Assembly (NCBI GenBank): GCA_018398765.1
Contig: JAHBMJ010000706.1
Coordinates: 1 to 42,272 of the forward strand
DNA from: Chromera velia
Taxonomy: Eukaryota; Sar; Chromeraceae
Direction: 5' to 3'
DNA length: 42,272 nt
In this document: positions 12,583-22,640 of the stretch, piece by piece
Layout: each line of letters starts with the position of its first letter
Position numbering within the stretch: the first letter of the stretch is position 1
Made by a program: the position numbers and the translations under genes
Notes under the pieces: model-generated
What the model was told of the DNA's origin: nothing
The model's database searches: none
What the model saw: only the letters and a program-made list of their open reading frames with translations

Positions 12583-12798
12583 GATCGAACTTACGTAAAG
12601 GAATCAAATTTTAGATCAAACCACATATACATTAGCGTGCAGAACAAATCTTAACATCGTAAAAATCTTATCAGCAATTAAACAAGAAAAATTCGTTTAA
12701 GCTATGCATGGTGGTGTACAGTGGTAGCTTAATTTATAAAAGTGCTAGTAAAAGTGTTACACGTTATTATTAATAACGTTAATATACGTATAATACAC
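12583..12798. other. Gap between the host gene and the retroelement
   Basis: AT-rich sequence between the stop of the SMC-hinge gene and the 5' LTR; it should hold the gene's 3' UTR. No clear AATAAA was seen. The last four bases (ACAC, 12795-12798) are the 5' copy of the retroelement target duplication. Confidence 0.6.
12795..12798. repeat. Target-site duplication, 5' copy (ACAC)
   Basis: ACAC directly before the TG of the 5' LTR matches ACAC directly after the CA of the 3' LTR (29484-29487). Ty3/gypsy elements usually make 4-6 bp duplications. It shows the two LTRs entered as one insertion. Confidence 0.75.
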
Positions 12799-13704
12799 TG
12801 TCATGTCCAAGGAAAGGCTAGAGGAAAGCTAAAGTATTAAAAATAAACAGGAATAATTTTCTAGAATGATTTCAAAACTTTTAAGAAAGAATAGATAGAA
12901 AGACACTATGTATAATCTTGCACAGGAGGGATCATCAGTTAAATTAATTTCTTATAATTTAAATTAAACGCTAATTTCTTTAAAAACAGAATAAATCAGA
13001 ATATATTACAATACAATACAATACAACACACAATTAAATTAAATAATAATTAAATACAACCAGATGCAACATGTAGTGAGCGCAACATACCAAGTTGAAC
13101 TAGTGGAACACTCATGCAACACTAATGCAACACTTGTGCATACTTATACAACACGTACTAATGTAACACTCATGCAACACTAATGTAACACTATAACATA
13201 TATATGCAACACTACAACAGATATATACAACACTTACGGAATTTTCTGACACTTGCGGAGAATTCCACACTTGCGGAAAATTCTGACATTTGCGGAAAAT
13301 TCCGACTTACGGAAAATTCCGACTTGCGAAGAATTCCGACTGGCGGAAAATTCCGACACATGCAGATTCAGTAACATGCGGAATTTTCCGCACATGCAAA
13401 AAACTAAAACTGGGACAAAAAGTTTGGTAGCACCTCAGTGACAGATTCTGGAGAGTGATTGAATCGACTGTCAAAAAATTCTGTAACTCGTTCATTCAGG
13501 TCTTTAACATTTGAAATCAACTAGAGGAACTCTTAGGACTTAGGTGACTTTGACTAATCAGTGAACTCTGCATCACAAACCTTCAAATACTGTGCAATTT
13601 ATCAATACTTACATCAGTGAATACCGACTTGAACTGGACTCTGCCCTCCTGTCCAAGATTCTGCTCTGCCCGGTCGACAAGAAGTTGACAAGTAGAATGG
13701 AACA
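12799..13704 (+). repeat. 5' LTR of the chromovirus
   Basis: 906 bp, TG...CA ends, homologous over its whole length to 28573-29483. It is AT-rich. The centre has many CAACACT-type short repeats (about 13085-13235), followed by the palindromic GGAAAATTCC-type array (13236-13397). Differences from the 3' LTR are nearly all transitions. Confidence 0.92.
13236..13397. promoter_or_regulatory. Array of palindromic GGAAAATTCC-type motifs in the 5' LTR
   Basis: About eight copies of a (GC)GGAAAATTCCGAC-like motif lie at roughly 16-20 bp spacing, some in the GGAATTTTCC orientation. The core is palindromic. The array recurs in the 3' LTR (about 29015-29175) and in short form at 25048-25110. The arrangement resembles an enhancer or a binding-site cluster; no factor is known to me. 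Confidence 0.55.
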
Positions 13705-13706
13705 CG

Positions 13707-13720
13707 TGGTGACTTGCCTG
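13707..13720 (+). other. Primer-binding site (PBS)
   Basis: TGGTGACTTGCCTG begins 2 bp after the 5' LTR end. TGG pairs with the CCA end of a tRNA, the standard primer for minus-strand synthesis. The matching tRNA was not identified. Confidence 0.7.
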
Positions 13721-13763
13721 TAAGAGTCGACCCTTCTGTTCTGAAGTCAGACAACTAACACTG

Positions 13764-14055
13764 ACCTGACTACAAAGTGCTGCAAGAATCTCAAGCAATC
13801 CAAAGTCGAAGGAGCCCGAGTTGTACACTCTCAGGAAGAGGAACAGAGATAAGCACAGACCTGACCACGAAGTGCTGCAGGAATCTCAAGCAACCCAGAG
13901 TCGGACAAGCCGGACTTGAACAAGAAGAAAACCAGAGATAAACACAGACCTAACCACGAAGTGCTGCAAGAATCTCAAGTAACCCAGAGTCGGACAAGCC
14001 GGACTTGAACAGAAGAGGACCAGAAGCAAAAACGGACCTCACCACGAAGTGCTGC
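13764..14055 (+). repeat. Leader tandem repeat, about 90-bp unit
   Basis: Four starts of an ACCTxACCACGAAGTGCTGC-like block occur at about 13764, 13858, 13948 and 14036, spaced 94, 90 and 88 bp. Each is followed by AATCTCAAG..CCAGAGTCG until the last, which is cut short. The array lies between the PBS and gag, where packaging signals of LTR elements usually are. Confidence 0.8.
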
Positions 14056-15910
14056 TAAAATTTGAAAAAACCTGCAGAAGATTCCCTTCGACAGAAACAG
14101 TAGTTAAACCTGTAGGCAAGATTGAGGAACGGAAGACAACCCCAGTATCAGACGCAGTACTGTACCGATACTCAAGGGACTATTTGATACAGGACCTGAG
14201 AGAGAGAGCACGAGTGATTACAGAAAGGACCTTAGCAAGAAATAGCGCTTTCGCTCAGAGTACAGAAGGATTTGATATTTTCGTGCTAGACCAGTACACT
14301 TACTCTTTCAAAGCCGACAATCGCCTGTCTAAACCGATCATCCAAGCCTTTACTCTGGACACCACACCCCGAGAGAGAGTAATATCAACCTATCATCAAC
14401 ATCTGCCGATGTACGTAGTACCCAAGGATCAATACGTCTGTCCAGTGACTAACTGCGCTGATTGTCATGCAAAAGAAGCCACTGAAGATGCCTTCCGGAA
14501 ACTTAAATGGACAAGCGAAGGCCAAAGCAAAGAAAACAGCAATATCCAAAACAAAAGCAGCAGCAAAAGCAATTAAAGCCAAAGGCACAGCCTAAAGCAA
14601 AGAGACTTGCAAAGGTAGCAGCAGCAAAACCTAAGATGATCAACAAACAACCTAAAGCAAAAGCCGCCCCAGGGCACGCAATACAAAAGCAGGAGGATGT
14701 GCCTCCGAATGCACCCGAACACGGCAACCCACCTCCAGCAGAGCCACCCAGTCAGATGCAGCAACTAAGGACGCCCGACGTCGAGATGACCGACGGCTGC
14801 AACCCGAATGCCGGTGCTCAGACAGGATCGGAGTCAGCAGGATTGTCGTTGAAAGATGTCGATCTCTCAGTTATACTGGAACTGCAGAAACAAGGGATCG
14901 CATTCAACCTCGATGCTGAAGGTTGATTGGTTCCTGCACCCCGAGAAGATCAAGGAAGGAAGTTGGGACAAACATAAAACCTCTATTCCAATCAAAGAGA
15001 CATGCCCAAAGTTAAACTTGACCTACATACCTTCTCAGGAGAAAATCGAACCCAAACAAAAGCATACTGGGGACGTCTCTTACGACTGAAGGAGAGAATG
15101 AACTGGCACTTCTTTGATTTCCAAGACATCTACTTCCCTTCTACGTTGATAGGGAAGGCAAAGACTTGGTACAACCAACTACCAATCGAAAGACTGACCG
15201 GAGTTACTACTCCCGCAGAACTGGGCAACCTCTTCCTCAAAGAATACGAACTGACAGAGGCAGACCAAGACTCAGCCGAGGAGAAACTGTTCGTACTGAA
15301 ATAAAAGCTGACCAAATCTATAGACGAGTACACCTGCCGGTATCAAGGTCTCTGCAATGAGTGTAGGAAAGAAATAGATTCACCTCAAGCTAGTGTCCAT
15401 ACATTTCATCAAGCGACTCAGTAATGAGACGGTCAGAGTGGCTTTACAAACGAAACACTACTCGTCCTTCTAAGAAGTACTGCTGGACGCCAAGAAATAC
15501 CTATCCGTAGCTCCCAACGTCACTTATCATATATGAGCAGCCATGGCTGAAGAAAAGGAAGACGGATCTCACAGACACCATAGAACCTAACTGACAGAGA
15601 TGGTACATACCAACTTACCACCTTCGCTTCCTGCTCTCCCATCAGCAGCATTCTCTCAGCTCCAACCGCTCAGCTACCGCCATTCGGAGTCTCGCTTCAA
15701 ACGAGAGGGTTGTCAACCACCATCACCTTGAACGAAGTCGAAATCGTAAGTCTAGCAACTCAAATTGCTAATGACAGAGCGTCCTGCGAGAAATGTGGAG
15801 GGACACGAGTTCATTCCACGGAAGGATGCAGCCTTTAAAACGATATCGAGTGTACCTCTAGGTGTACCTACTGCTTCCGCAAGGGGCACATTCGGGCCGC
15901 CTGCAGGGCT
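14049..15910 (+). pseudogene. Chromovirus gag, broken
   Basis: Fragments in different frames. 14049-14576 is an N-terminal domain. 14507-14926 includes a Lys/Ala/Gln-rich basic part, then a Pro-rich part. 15002-15304 is the capsid-like retrotransposon gag domain (YWGRLL, GKAKTWYNQLP), ending in TAA. More capsid sequence follows in other frames. Two zinc knuckles share one frame: an atypical CX2CX5HX4C at 15785-15829 and a standard CX2CX4HX4C at 15863-15904 (CTYCFRKGHIRAAC). Gag would form the particle and bind RNA through the knuckles. Several frameshifts and stops make it non-functional. Confidence 0.8.
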
Positions 15911-16492
15911 CTAAGAAGAGACTCAGCCAACCAGACAGCACCAGACCGAGAACAAGGACCGTACAGAATTTAGAACGAGGAAAGACCAACCAAGTGGACG
16001 CTCTGGCAGCCCGGTGGCCATATGACCAACCTATGAATGGGATGGGTCCCAGACTCATTAAACTGACCAAGAGACCCCTGTCAGGCCTACAATTCATCCC
16101 ATCGTCACCCCTACACCGTACTGATCTCAGTGGACCGTCAAGAAACAGGATCCCGAACCACCTACGTCCGTTCGTGCCCAGAGCCAACGCTCACTAGAAC
16201 GGACCCCCCAGATCAGGAGCCCCATACAGACTGAACCCGGCCATAGGCTCCAACCAAATCAGACCTCCAATAAGGAATGGGGGGGGGATTCTTCACCAAC
16301 AGAAAAGGTAACGCGATTGCGGAGACGAGGCAGCCGCAATTGATCCATCAGCCCCCTACAAGTGCCTGCACACTGAAAATAGAACAACAGCAAACAGTTT
16401 GATTTAATCCGAAATCATCGGAAAAAGTCCTGCTTGCACATATTGCTCTTTCATCGAGAGGCGTCGGTACCATGATATCATTTATAGATCCA

Positions 16493-16868
16493 TGTTCATT
16501 TGCCTCTTCCGTGCTTTATAACACAGGGGCTGATATCTCGCTAATAAATACACGAGTTTTCAGAAGGCTGCAATAAGCTAGAGCACCCTCAGCTCAAGCT
16601 GCATGAAGTACCACTCTCCATAAAAAGTGAAAGAGGAACTAGTCTTGAGAACCAGGGAGTAATCACTCTCCCAATCTATGTAGGAGGGGAAAGGAAACAC
16701 CAGAGATTCTTTGTCATTCCAACTATTAAGAACAACGTGATCTTGGGGAAAAGTTTTTATGACAAGCACCTGGATGGTATCTCCTTCCAACCAGACAGAA
16801 TGCATCTCAAAACCAACGCAAAGGGGGAATCACTCACTATTCTTCTTTTCCCTATTGCAGAACTGTAA
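16493..16868 (+). pseudogene. Chromovirus aspartic protease, broken
   Basis: The active-site motif reads YNTGADISLI at 16517-16546, where DTG is expected: the catalytic Asp codon is AAC at 16520-16522. This frame stops soon after (TAA near 16574). The rest of the fold continues in another frame from about 16578 to 16868, with the conserved ILG-type motif (VILGKSFYDKH). Both the Asp change and the frameshift would stop activity. Confidence 0.75.
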
Positions 16869-17346
16869 CACAATAAAACCTTCCAACCCTTCCCTCTTTT
16901 TTTGTTTCAAAAAGAAGTTGCAAAAAAAGGCTACATTTTTTATATTACACTTACCTTGGCCGACGACTCAAACATCCCAAACGGGTCCTCGGTGTACATT
17001 GAGCCACGGCAACAGTTCAGGGAGTCGTTGCCTGCTGGAATTAGAACGCAGGAGACAGTGTCAACAGTAAAAGAGAGAAGTGTTTATCTAGTACCCATCA
17101 TGAATACCGTAATGAGGCCGAATGACTTCATCTTTTACCCGAACAAAATGATGGCATATGCGTCTGTCTGTGTTGTCGGAAGTCAAGTCACTCCTCCCAG
17201 AATTGCCCAAAATGAGCGATAAAGTGCTGGCCACTCTGTACGAAACATGTGGGGTGGAGGAAAAAGTTGAATACCAGGTATCGTAAGTAGAGATTGGCGG
17301 AGAGAAACAAGAAGGGACACCGGATAGCCAGCTCTCACCCAAAGAA
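16869..17346 (+). other. Protease-to-RT linker of the chromovirus
   Basis: An open stretch at 16902-17222 has no domain that I recognise. It sits where the protease-RT connection of the pol polyprotein is expected and ends in TAA at 17220-17222. A stop also lies near 17287. It is most likely decayed pol linker. Confidence 0.5.
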
Positions 17347-18775
17347 GTGGAAGAGGCTCGGCAACACATAAAAGAAACTGTAGGCAAGACAGAGAACTTA
17401 TTGAAGGAAGACTGGGATAGATTAGAACAACTGCTGACCAAGTTTCTCCCCTTGTTTCCAACAAGAACGAATCCAGGGACGCTTGGCAATCAGGAAGCGG
17501 CCATCGAAACCATTTTGGATGAACTTGTGTACGTTTGTCCTCGATCGGTCCCACAGGCCTTAAGAAAAGAAGTAGATGAACAGATTAATCAGTGGCTGGA
17601 AAAAGGAATCATAGAGGAAAGCTTGAGTACATGGAGTGCACCAGTTGTGTACGTAAGAAAGAAAACGGGAGCTTTGCAGCTGTGCATTGATTTCAGGCAA
17701 TTGAATCTAGCGTTGGTCAAGAAAAATTATCCTATGCCTTAAGGAGACGACATAGTCGCCCTTCTGCAAAACCGGACTGTCCACATTGTATTAAATCTCT
17801 CAGAGGCTTTTCTTTAAATAAAAGTGAAAGAGAGCGATCAACAAAAACTGACTTTTGCTTGCTATTGAGGATCATTCAAGTTCTTCAGAGTTCCGTTCGG
17901 GCTCGCTAGTAGTCCCAGCTACCTGCAAGCAATAATGGACACATTGCTGTCGGATCTACTCAACAACTGTTGCTTTTGCTACCTTGATGACTTGCTGATG
18001 TCAAACAAGTTAGAAGAGCAACATTTTAAGGATTTAAGGGCTGTGTTGAAACATTTCAAACGAGTAAGAACGAAAATCAATTTCAAGAAGTCAGAGTAAA
18101 AATGATATATATGGGCCACACGATCACCTCTGAAGGCATCTTGCCTTCAGCAGAAAAGACAGAATGTATCAGGAATGCAGCCCCTCCCAAAACAGTCAAG
18201 CACGTCTGATCATTCCTCGGGCTGTGTTCGTTTTTCAGGAAGTTTGTGTATCAATTCAGTCACATCAGTGGGCCTCTCTTAGAACTAACCAAGAAGAATG
18301 TAAAATTCATTTGGGAGGAAAGGCACCAACAAGCCTTCGAACGTCTCAAAGAAGTTCTTTGTTCCGCATCAGTGCTCAGTCACCCCTGCTGGGATCGCCC
18401 GTTCATCCTGCGGTGCGATGCGTCAGGGAAGGCACTCAGCGCGATTTTGATACAACAATTAGATGAAGAAAAGGAGCGCGTAATTGCTTATACTTCACGA
18501 AGGCTGACAAACATCGAACAGCAATACTACGTGTCGGAGCAGGAACTTCTGGCAGTGGTGATGGGCTGTCAGAAGTTTAGGCACTGGCTGTACGGGACTG
18601 AATTCATCGTCTACTCTGACCATACGGCTCCGAGTCTGCAGTACGTGATGAAAAGAAAAGAGACGAGCCCTCAACTCTTGAGACTTTCTCTCAAACTCTT
18701 GGTGTACAACTTCCGAATTACCTACGTGAAGGGGAAGAGCAGTGCAGCTGCAGACGTGCTGACGAAAAAACCTTT
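17347..18775 (+). pseudogene. Chromovirus reverse transcriptase and RNase H, broken
   Basis: RT begins in 17347-17742 with the gypsy signature WLEKGIIEESLSTWSAPVV and LCIDFRQLN, then stops. Motif A reads VLNLSEAF: the catalytic Asp codon is AAT at 17794-17796. After further stops come RVPFGLASSPSYLQAIMD and the intact YLDD motif (17980-17991). A stop and frame change lie near 18100, and a TGA follows near 18210 in the SFLGL motif. RNase H follows in the open frame 18246-19142, with FILRCDASGKALSAIL, an SEQELLAVV helix and YSDHTAP. The remaining part of that frame, to 19142, is the link to integrase. The copy is inactive. Confidence 0.88.
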
Positions 18776-19205
18776 CGTACACAACTACTATCTCCCTTAT
18801 GAGTCTGACGCAGGGTCAGAAGCCTCTGTGCTAGCCTCTGTGATAGTTGCGGCCAATCAAGCAACTCAAAACAGGGGAAAAAAGAGAAAAACAACTGACC
18901 AACCTGAGCTTTTAGCAGAACACGAACCAAAGAAGTATCCTGTTCCACTCCTCGTTTCGTCTCACGAACCTGCAGACATTATCAAAACACAAGAGGAGGA
19001 CCCAGAACTCATTAACATAAGAAAATTTTTAAAAGAAAAGGCAGTGCTAGAAGGACTCAGCTACAAAGAGAGCATCCGAATTCTTGTCCAAGCACCCCTT
19101 CATGTGCTACAAGCTAGGCTACAAGAAGACATCTTCTTCTAAATTTTACCTCCCGTAAATAAACATGAAAAGGGAGCGCGTTTCCTACTGGCAGTCCCTC
19201 GAAGC

Positions 19206-20525
19206 ATGCAAAAAGACATTCTGAAAGATCACCACACTCACCTGTTGCTGGGTTGTCATCAAGAGATGGAAAGGATGCTGAAATCCCTGTCGACGAAGTA
19301 CTACTGGAACGGCATGTTCACACAGGTACAAAATTTTGTAAGGACCTGCAGAGAATGTCAGAAGAGGAAGAAAGGAAGAGAGGAAAACTAATATGAACCG
19401 CAAGTGCTGAACGACGCTCCTCTTGAATATTGGATCATGAACACGATGGGTCCAATATCGAAAAGCGTATAAAGCAATCGATTTATCCTCATTTTTATCT
19501 GTGTTTCCAGCAAATACTGTGAGTTGGTTGCTCTGCCAGACCAGAAAGCACGCACGGTAACGTGGGCTTTCGTGACCATGATTGTCTCGAGGTATGGGGG
19601 ACCTCTCAAGCTCTGGAGTGATCGAGGTTCGAATTTTCTCATACTGGAGCCCATTATGCAAGCAGTCAGCAACCTGACTGGGTATAAAAGAATCGTCAGT
19701 ACCGCGCATGCTCCTAAAACTCAAGGATGAGCCGAACAAGTTAATCTGGACATAAAGAACTGCATAGCAAAATACATTGACGAAGCAGACAAAGCAAATT
19801 TAATTTAAGCAATGTAGGATCTGTTTCTTTGCTGGGTTCAGCTCAGTCATAACATAACCTACCAGACATCCATTAGTCAGAGCCCCCATGAGATCCTGTA
19901 TGGCAAACCTGCTAATCACCCGATCAAGTTCCTTGATAATCTGCAAGAAGACAAAGAATTCCGACTGCAGGATTACGCAGTTCTTCTGGTGGAAATCCGA
20001 AACAAGAACACTCAGAAACAGAAGTTGTTTCAAGAGGCAGCTATTCAAAAGATGAGAAAGAAATTCTAGTTAAAGAGAAGAAACATTAAACAGATAGAGA
20101 TAAACAATTACATATGGGTCATGAAAAGGGAGCGAGTAAAGGTAAAATTTAGTCAAGGATTGAAACCGAATTATGACGGTCCGTATTCGGTGGTGGACGT
20201 CAAACTATCAAGGGTATTGGCAGTACGCCTTCCAGGGTCACAAGCAAGTCAAGTCGACATGTCAAGAAGGAGAGTGAAACCATTCCTTACATCTGATATC
20301 CGAGAAAGTGAGCGACTTGAGGAGAAGTTTGAACAAAGGCAAATAAATGAGGGTTCAAACGACAGTGTGCAACGCACTGAGGGATCGAGTGAAGACTCCG
20401 ACGGAGAAGAACCTGGAAACAGCGAGGAGGACAACGATCACGCTGCACGCACTTATGAACCATTGGTTCATGTTTTGGTTATGAGCTGCCAAAAATTCAT
20501 TTGTAGGCAAAAAGTCTTCTTTTGA
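19206..20525 (+). pseudogene. Chromovirus integrase with GPY/F module, broken
   Basis: The zinc-binding HHCC domain is at about 19230-19370 (HTHLLLGCHQ, CRECQKRK). In the core, the first catalytic Asp is Asn (IMNTMGPIS; codon AAC 19440-19442), the second is present in WSDRGSNF, and the Glu is present in AEQVN after an in-frame TGA. More stops follow, near 19803 and 19815. The C-terminal GPY/F module (NYDGPYSVVDV) lies in 20121-20525 and ends with an acidic tail. Integrase would insert the cDNA; this copy cannot. Confidence 0.85.
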
Positions 20526-20713
20526 AGGGCAAAAACCCCCCTAAAACCACCTTGAAAACCACGCTAAAACCCCCTTTAAAAACCATAAAATTCACATTTC
20601 AAAGACGTTCTACCAAAAATTCAAGAATGCATGCAGTGGGACAACGACTTCCCTGAACCTAACTACCACTTGAAAGTTTAGGCCGCATTTTTGGATAAGC
20701 TTGAAAGTCTGCG

Positions 20714-21269
20714 CCGCAGACGCAGATCATTTATGGTGTTTTGAAAACCAAAGCCGTATATCTGGACGATGTCTTGACCGTCTACGCCGCAGGTGTGGAT
20801 AGTCTCTTAAAAAAAGATGCCGCAGATAGAGATGATCTTGATTATATTTTTTCAAGTGGTACTTAGGTTTAGGGAGGTTGCGACAACGATTCCGATGAGG
20901 GAGCACCCCAGCTGCAGGGAAAAAGAAAGAAGCGGAAAGGCAACCAACATGAGAATGCCTCGAACGAGAAACGAAGAAAACAGAACGACAGCGGAGACAA
21001 AAGAATGCTGGGGAAACGAGAAAGAAGAAATGACAAAAATGACGAATCAAAACAAAAGAGGGCAACTATAGTGGAGGAGCAAGCACTACAGCAAGCAGAA
21101 CAAGATAACAAAAAGGAATATGTGCATAGTTGAGGAAGTTTGTGGGAGACGAACCTAGAACGGGGAGACGGAGTATTTGCTCAAATACAAAGGATACGAC
21201 GGGCTTTATTTCACACCCAAAAAGGACATGGACTGTCCAAAATTAGTAGTAAAGTTCCTAAAAAGTTAA
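20714..21269 (+). pseudogene. Integrase tail and chromodomain, broken
   Basis: A frame with stops carries KAVYLDDVLTVYAAGVDSLL (about 20748-20808) and a basic stretch (GKRKKRKG). A one-base shift near 21128 then leads to a chromodomain, 21120-21269: IVEEVCGRR, a TAG at 21156-21158, then GETEYLLKYKGYDG and a conserved CPKLVVKFLK end. Chromodomains at the integrase end steer insertion to modified histones and define chromoviruses. The usual tryptophan after KGY is not seen, so the aromatic cage may be altered. The stop and frameshift show decay. Confidence 0.75.
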
Positions 21270-21545
21270 GGAAAAGAATGTCGGACAGATAAAAGGTTAG
21301 AAAGGTGGAACGCAAGGACAAGACTGACCTCTAGTTCTGTCTAAATGAAGAACAAGAGGCTAATCATCGTACAAAGTACCTGCAAACAAAAGTCGCCAGA
21401 AGGAAAAAGGGGAACAATTTATGAAAACAGACTCAACCAAAAGGCCGCACAGCGCTTGGAACTGAACCTGTGCTAAGTCAAACACCAATCAGACATTGGA
21501 GAGTTCCAAAAATATACAGTGAGATGCAATTGATGGTTGCTAGGA
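21270..21545. other. Post-pol spacer
   Basis: About 280 bp after the chromodomain stop with no recognisable coding sequence. It joins the chromovirus pol region to the 50-bp minisatellite. Confidence 0.5.
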
Positions 21546-21549
21546 TGGT

Positions 21550-22640
21550 TGAAGGACTGGAGATAAAGAAAGAGACGGTTGAAAGCACGAACAGAGCGTA
21601 CAAAGTTTGGAGGTGAAGAAGGAGACGGCCGAACACACGAACAGAGCGTGCAAAGTTTGGAGGTGAAGAAGGAGACGGCCGAACATGCGAACAGAGCGTG
21701 CGAAGTTTGGAGGTGAAGAAGGAGACGGCTGAACACGCGAACAGAGCGTGGGAAGTTTAGAGGTGAAGAAGGAGACGGCTAAACACGCGAACAGACGGCG
21801 AACAGAGCATACAAAGTCTGGAGGTAAAGGAAGAGATGGCTGAACACGTGAACAGAGCGTGCGAAGTCTGGAGGTGAAGGAGGAGACGGCTGAACACACG
21901 AACAGAGCGTGCAAAGTTTGGAGGTGAAGAAGGAGACGGCCGAACATGCGAACAGAGCGTGCGAAGTTTGGAGGTGAAGAAGGAGACGGCTGAACACGCG
22001 AACAGAGCGTGGGAAGTTTAGAGGTGAAGAAGGAGACGGCTGAACACGCGAACAGACGGCGAACAGAGCATACAAAGTCTGGAGGTAAAGGAAGAGATGG
22101 CTGAACACGTGAACAGAGCGTGCGAAGTCTGGAGGTGAAGGAGGAGACGGCTGAACATGCAAACAGAGTGCGGAAGTCTGGAGGTGAAGGAGGAGACGGC
22201 TGAACACGCGAACAAAGCATGGGAAGTTTGGAAGTGAAGAAGGAGACGGCTGAACATGCGAACAGAGCGTGCGAAATCTGGAGGTGAAGGAGAAGATGGC
22301 TGAATATGTGTACACAGCATGGGAAGTCTGGAGGTGAAGGAGGAGACGGCTGAACACGCAAACAGAGCGTGGGAAGTCTGAAGGTGAAGGAAGAGACGGC
22401 TAAACATGCGAACACAGCGTGGGAAGTCTGGAAGTGAAGAAAGAGACGGCTGAACACATGAACAGAGTGTGGGAAGTCTGGAGGTGAAGAAGGAGACGGC
22501 TGAAACACGCGAACACAGCGTGGGAAGTCTAGGGGTGAAGGAGGGGACGGTTGAACGTTCAGCCAGAGCGTTGAAAGTCTGAAAGGAAGGAGAAAACGGC
22601 TGAACGCACAAACAGAGCGTTGGGAGCACGAAGGTAGAAA
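21550..22640. repeat. 50-bp minisatellite, about 20 copies
   Basis: Unit of 50 bp, roughly GAACAGAGCGTGCGAAGTTT + GGAGGTGAAGAAGGAGACGGCTGAACACGC, with variants. A higher-order unit of 261 bp (five 50-mers plus an 11-bp insert AACAGACGGCG) is duplicated: GGAAGTTTAGAGG starts at 21751 and again at 22012. The minus strand stays open through most of the array in more than one frame because few units contain a stop. That is a repeat effect, not evidence of a gene. Confidence 0.9.

Noticed and set aside
12018..12607. Other ORFs over the last exon of the SMC-hinge gene (poly-Lys and poly-Leu versions)
   Set aside because: They are shadows of the GAA repeat. Only the frame with the Glu run joins exon 14 in phase and ends at TAG 12580-12582.
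21550..22640. Possible CRISPR-like array
   Set aside because: The units are contiguous and repeat over their full 50 bp without unique spacers, and the context is a eukaryotic retroelement.
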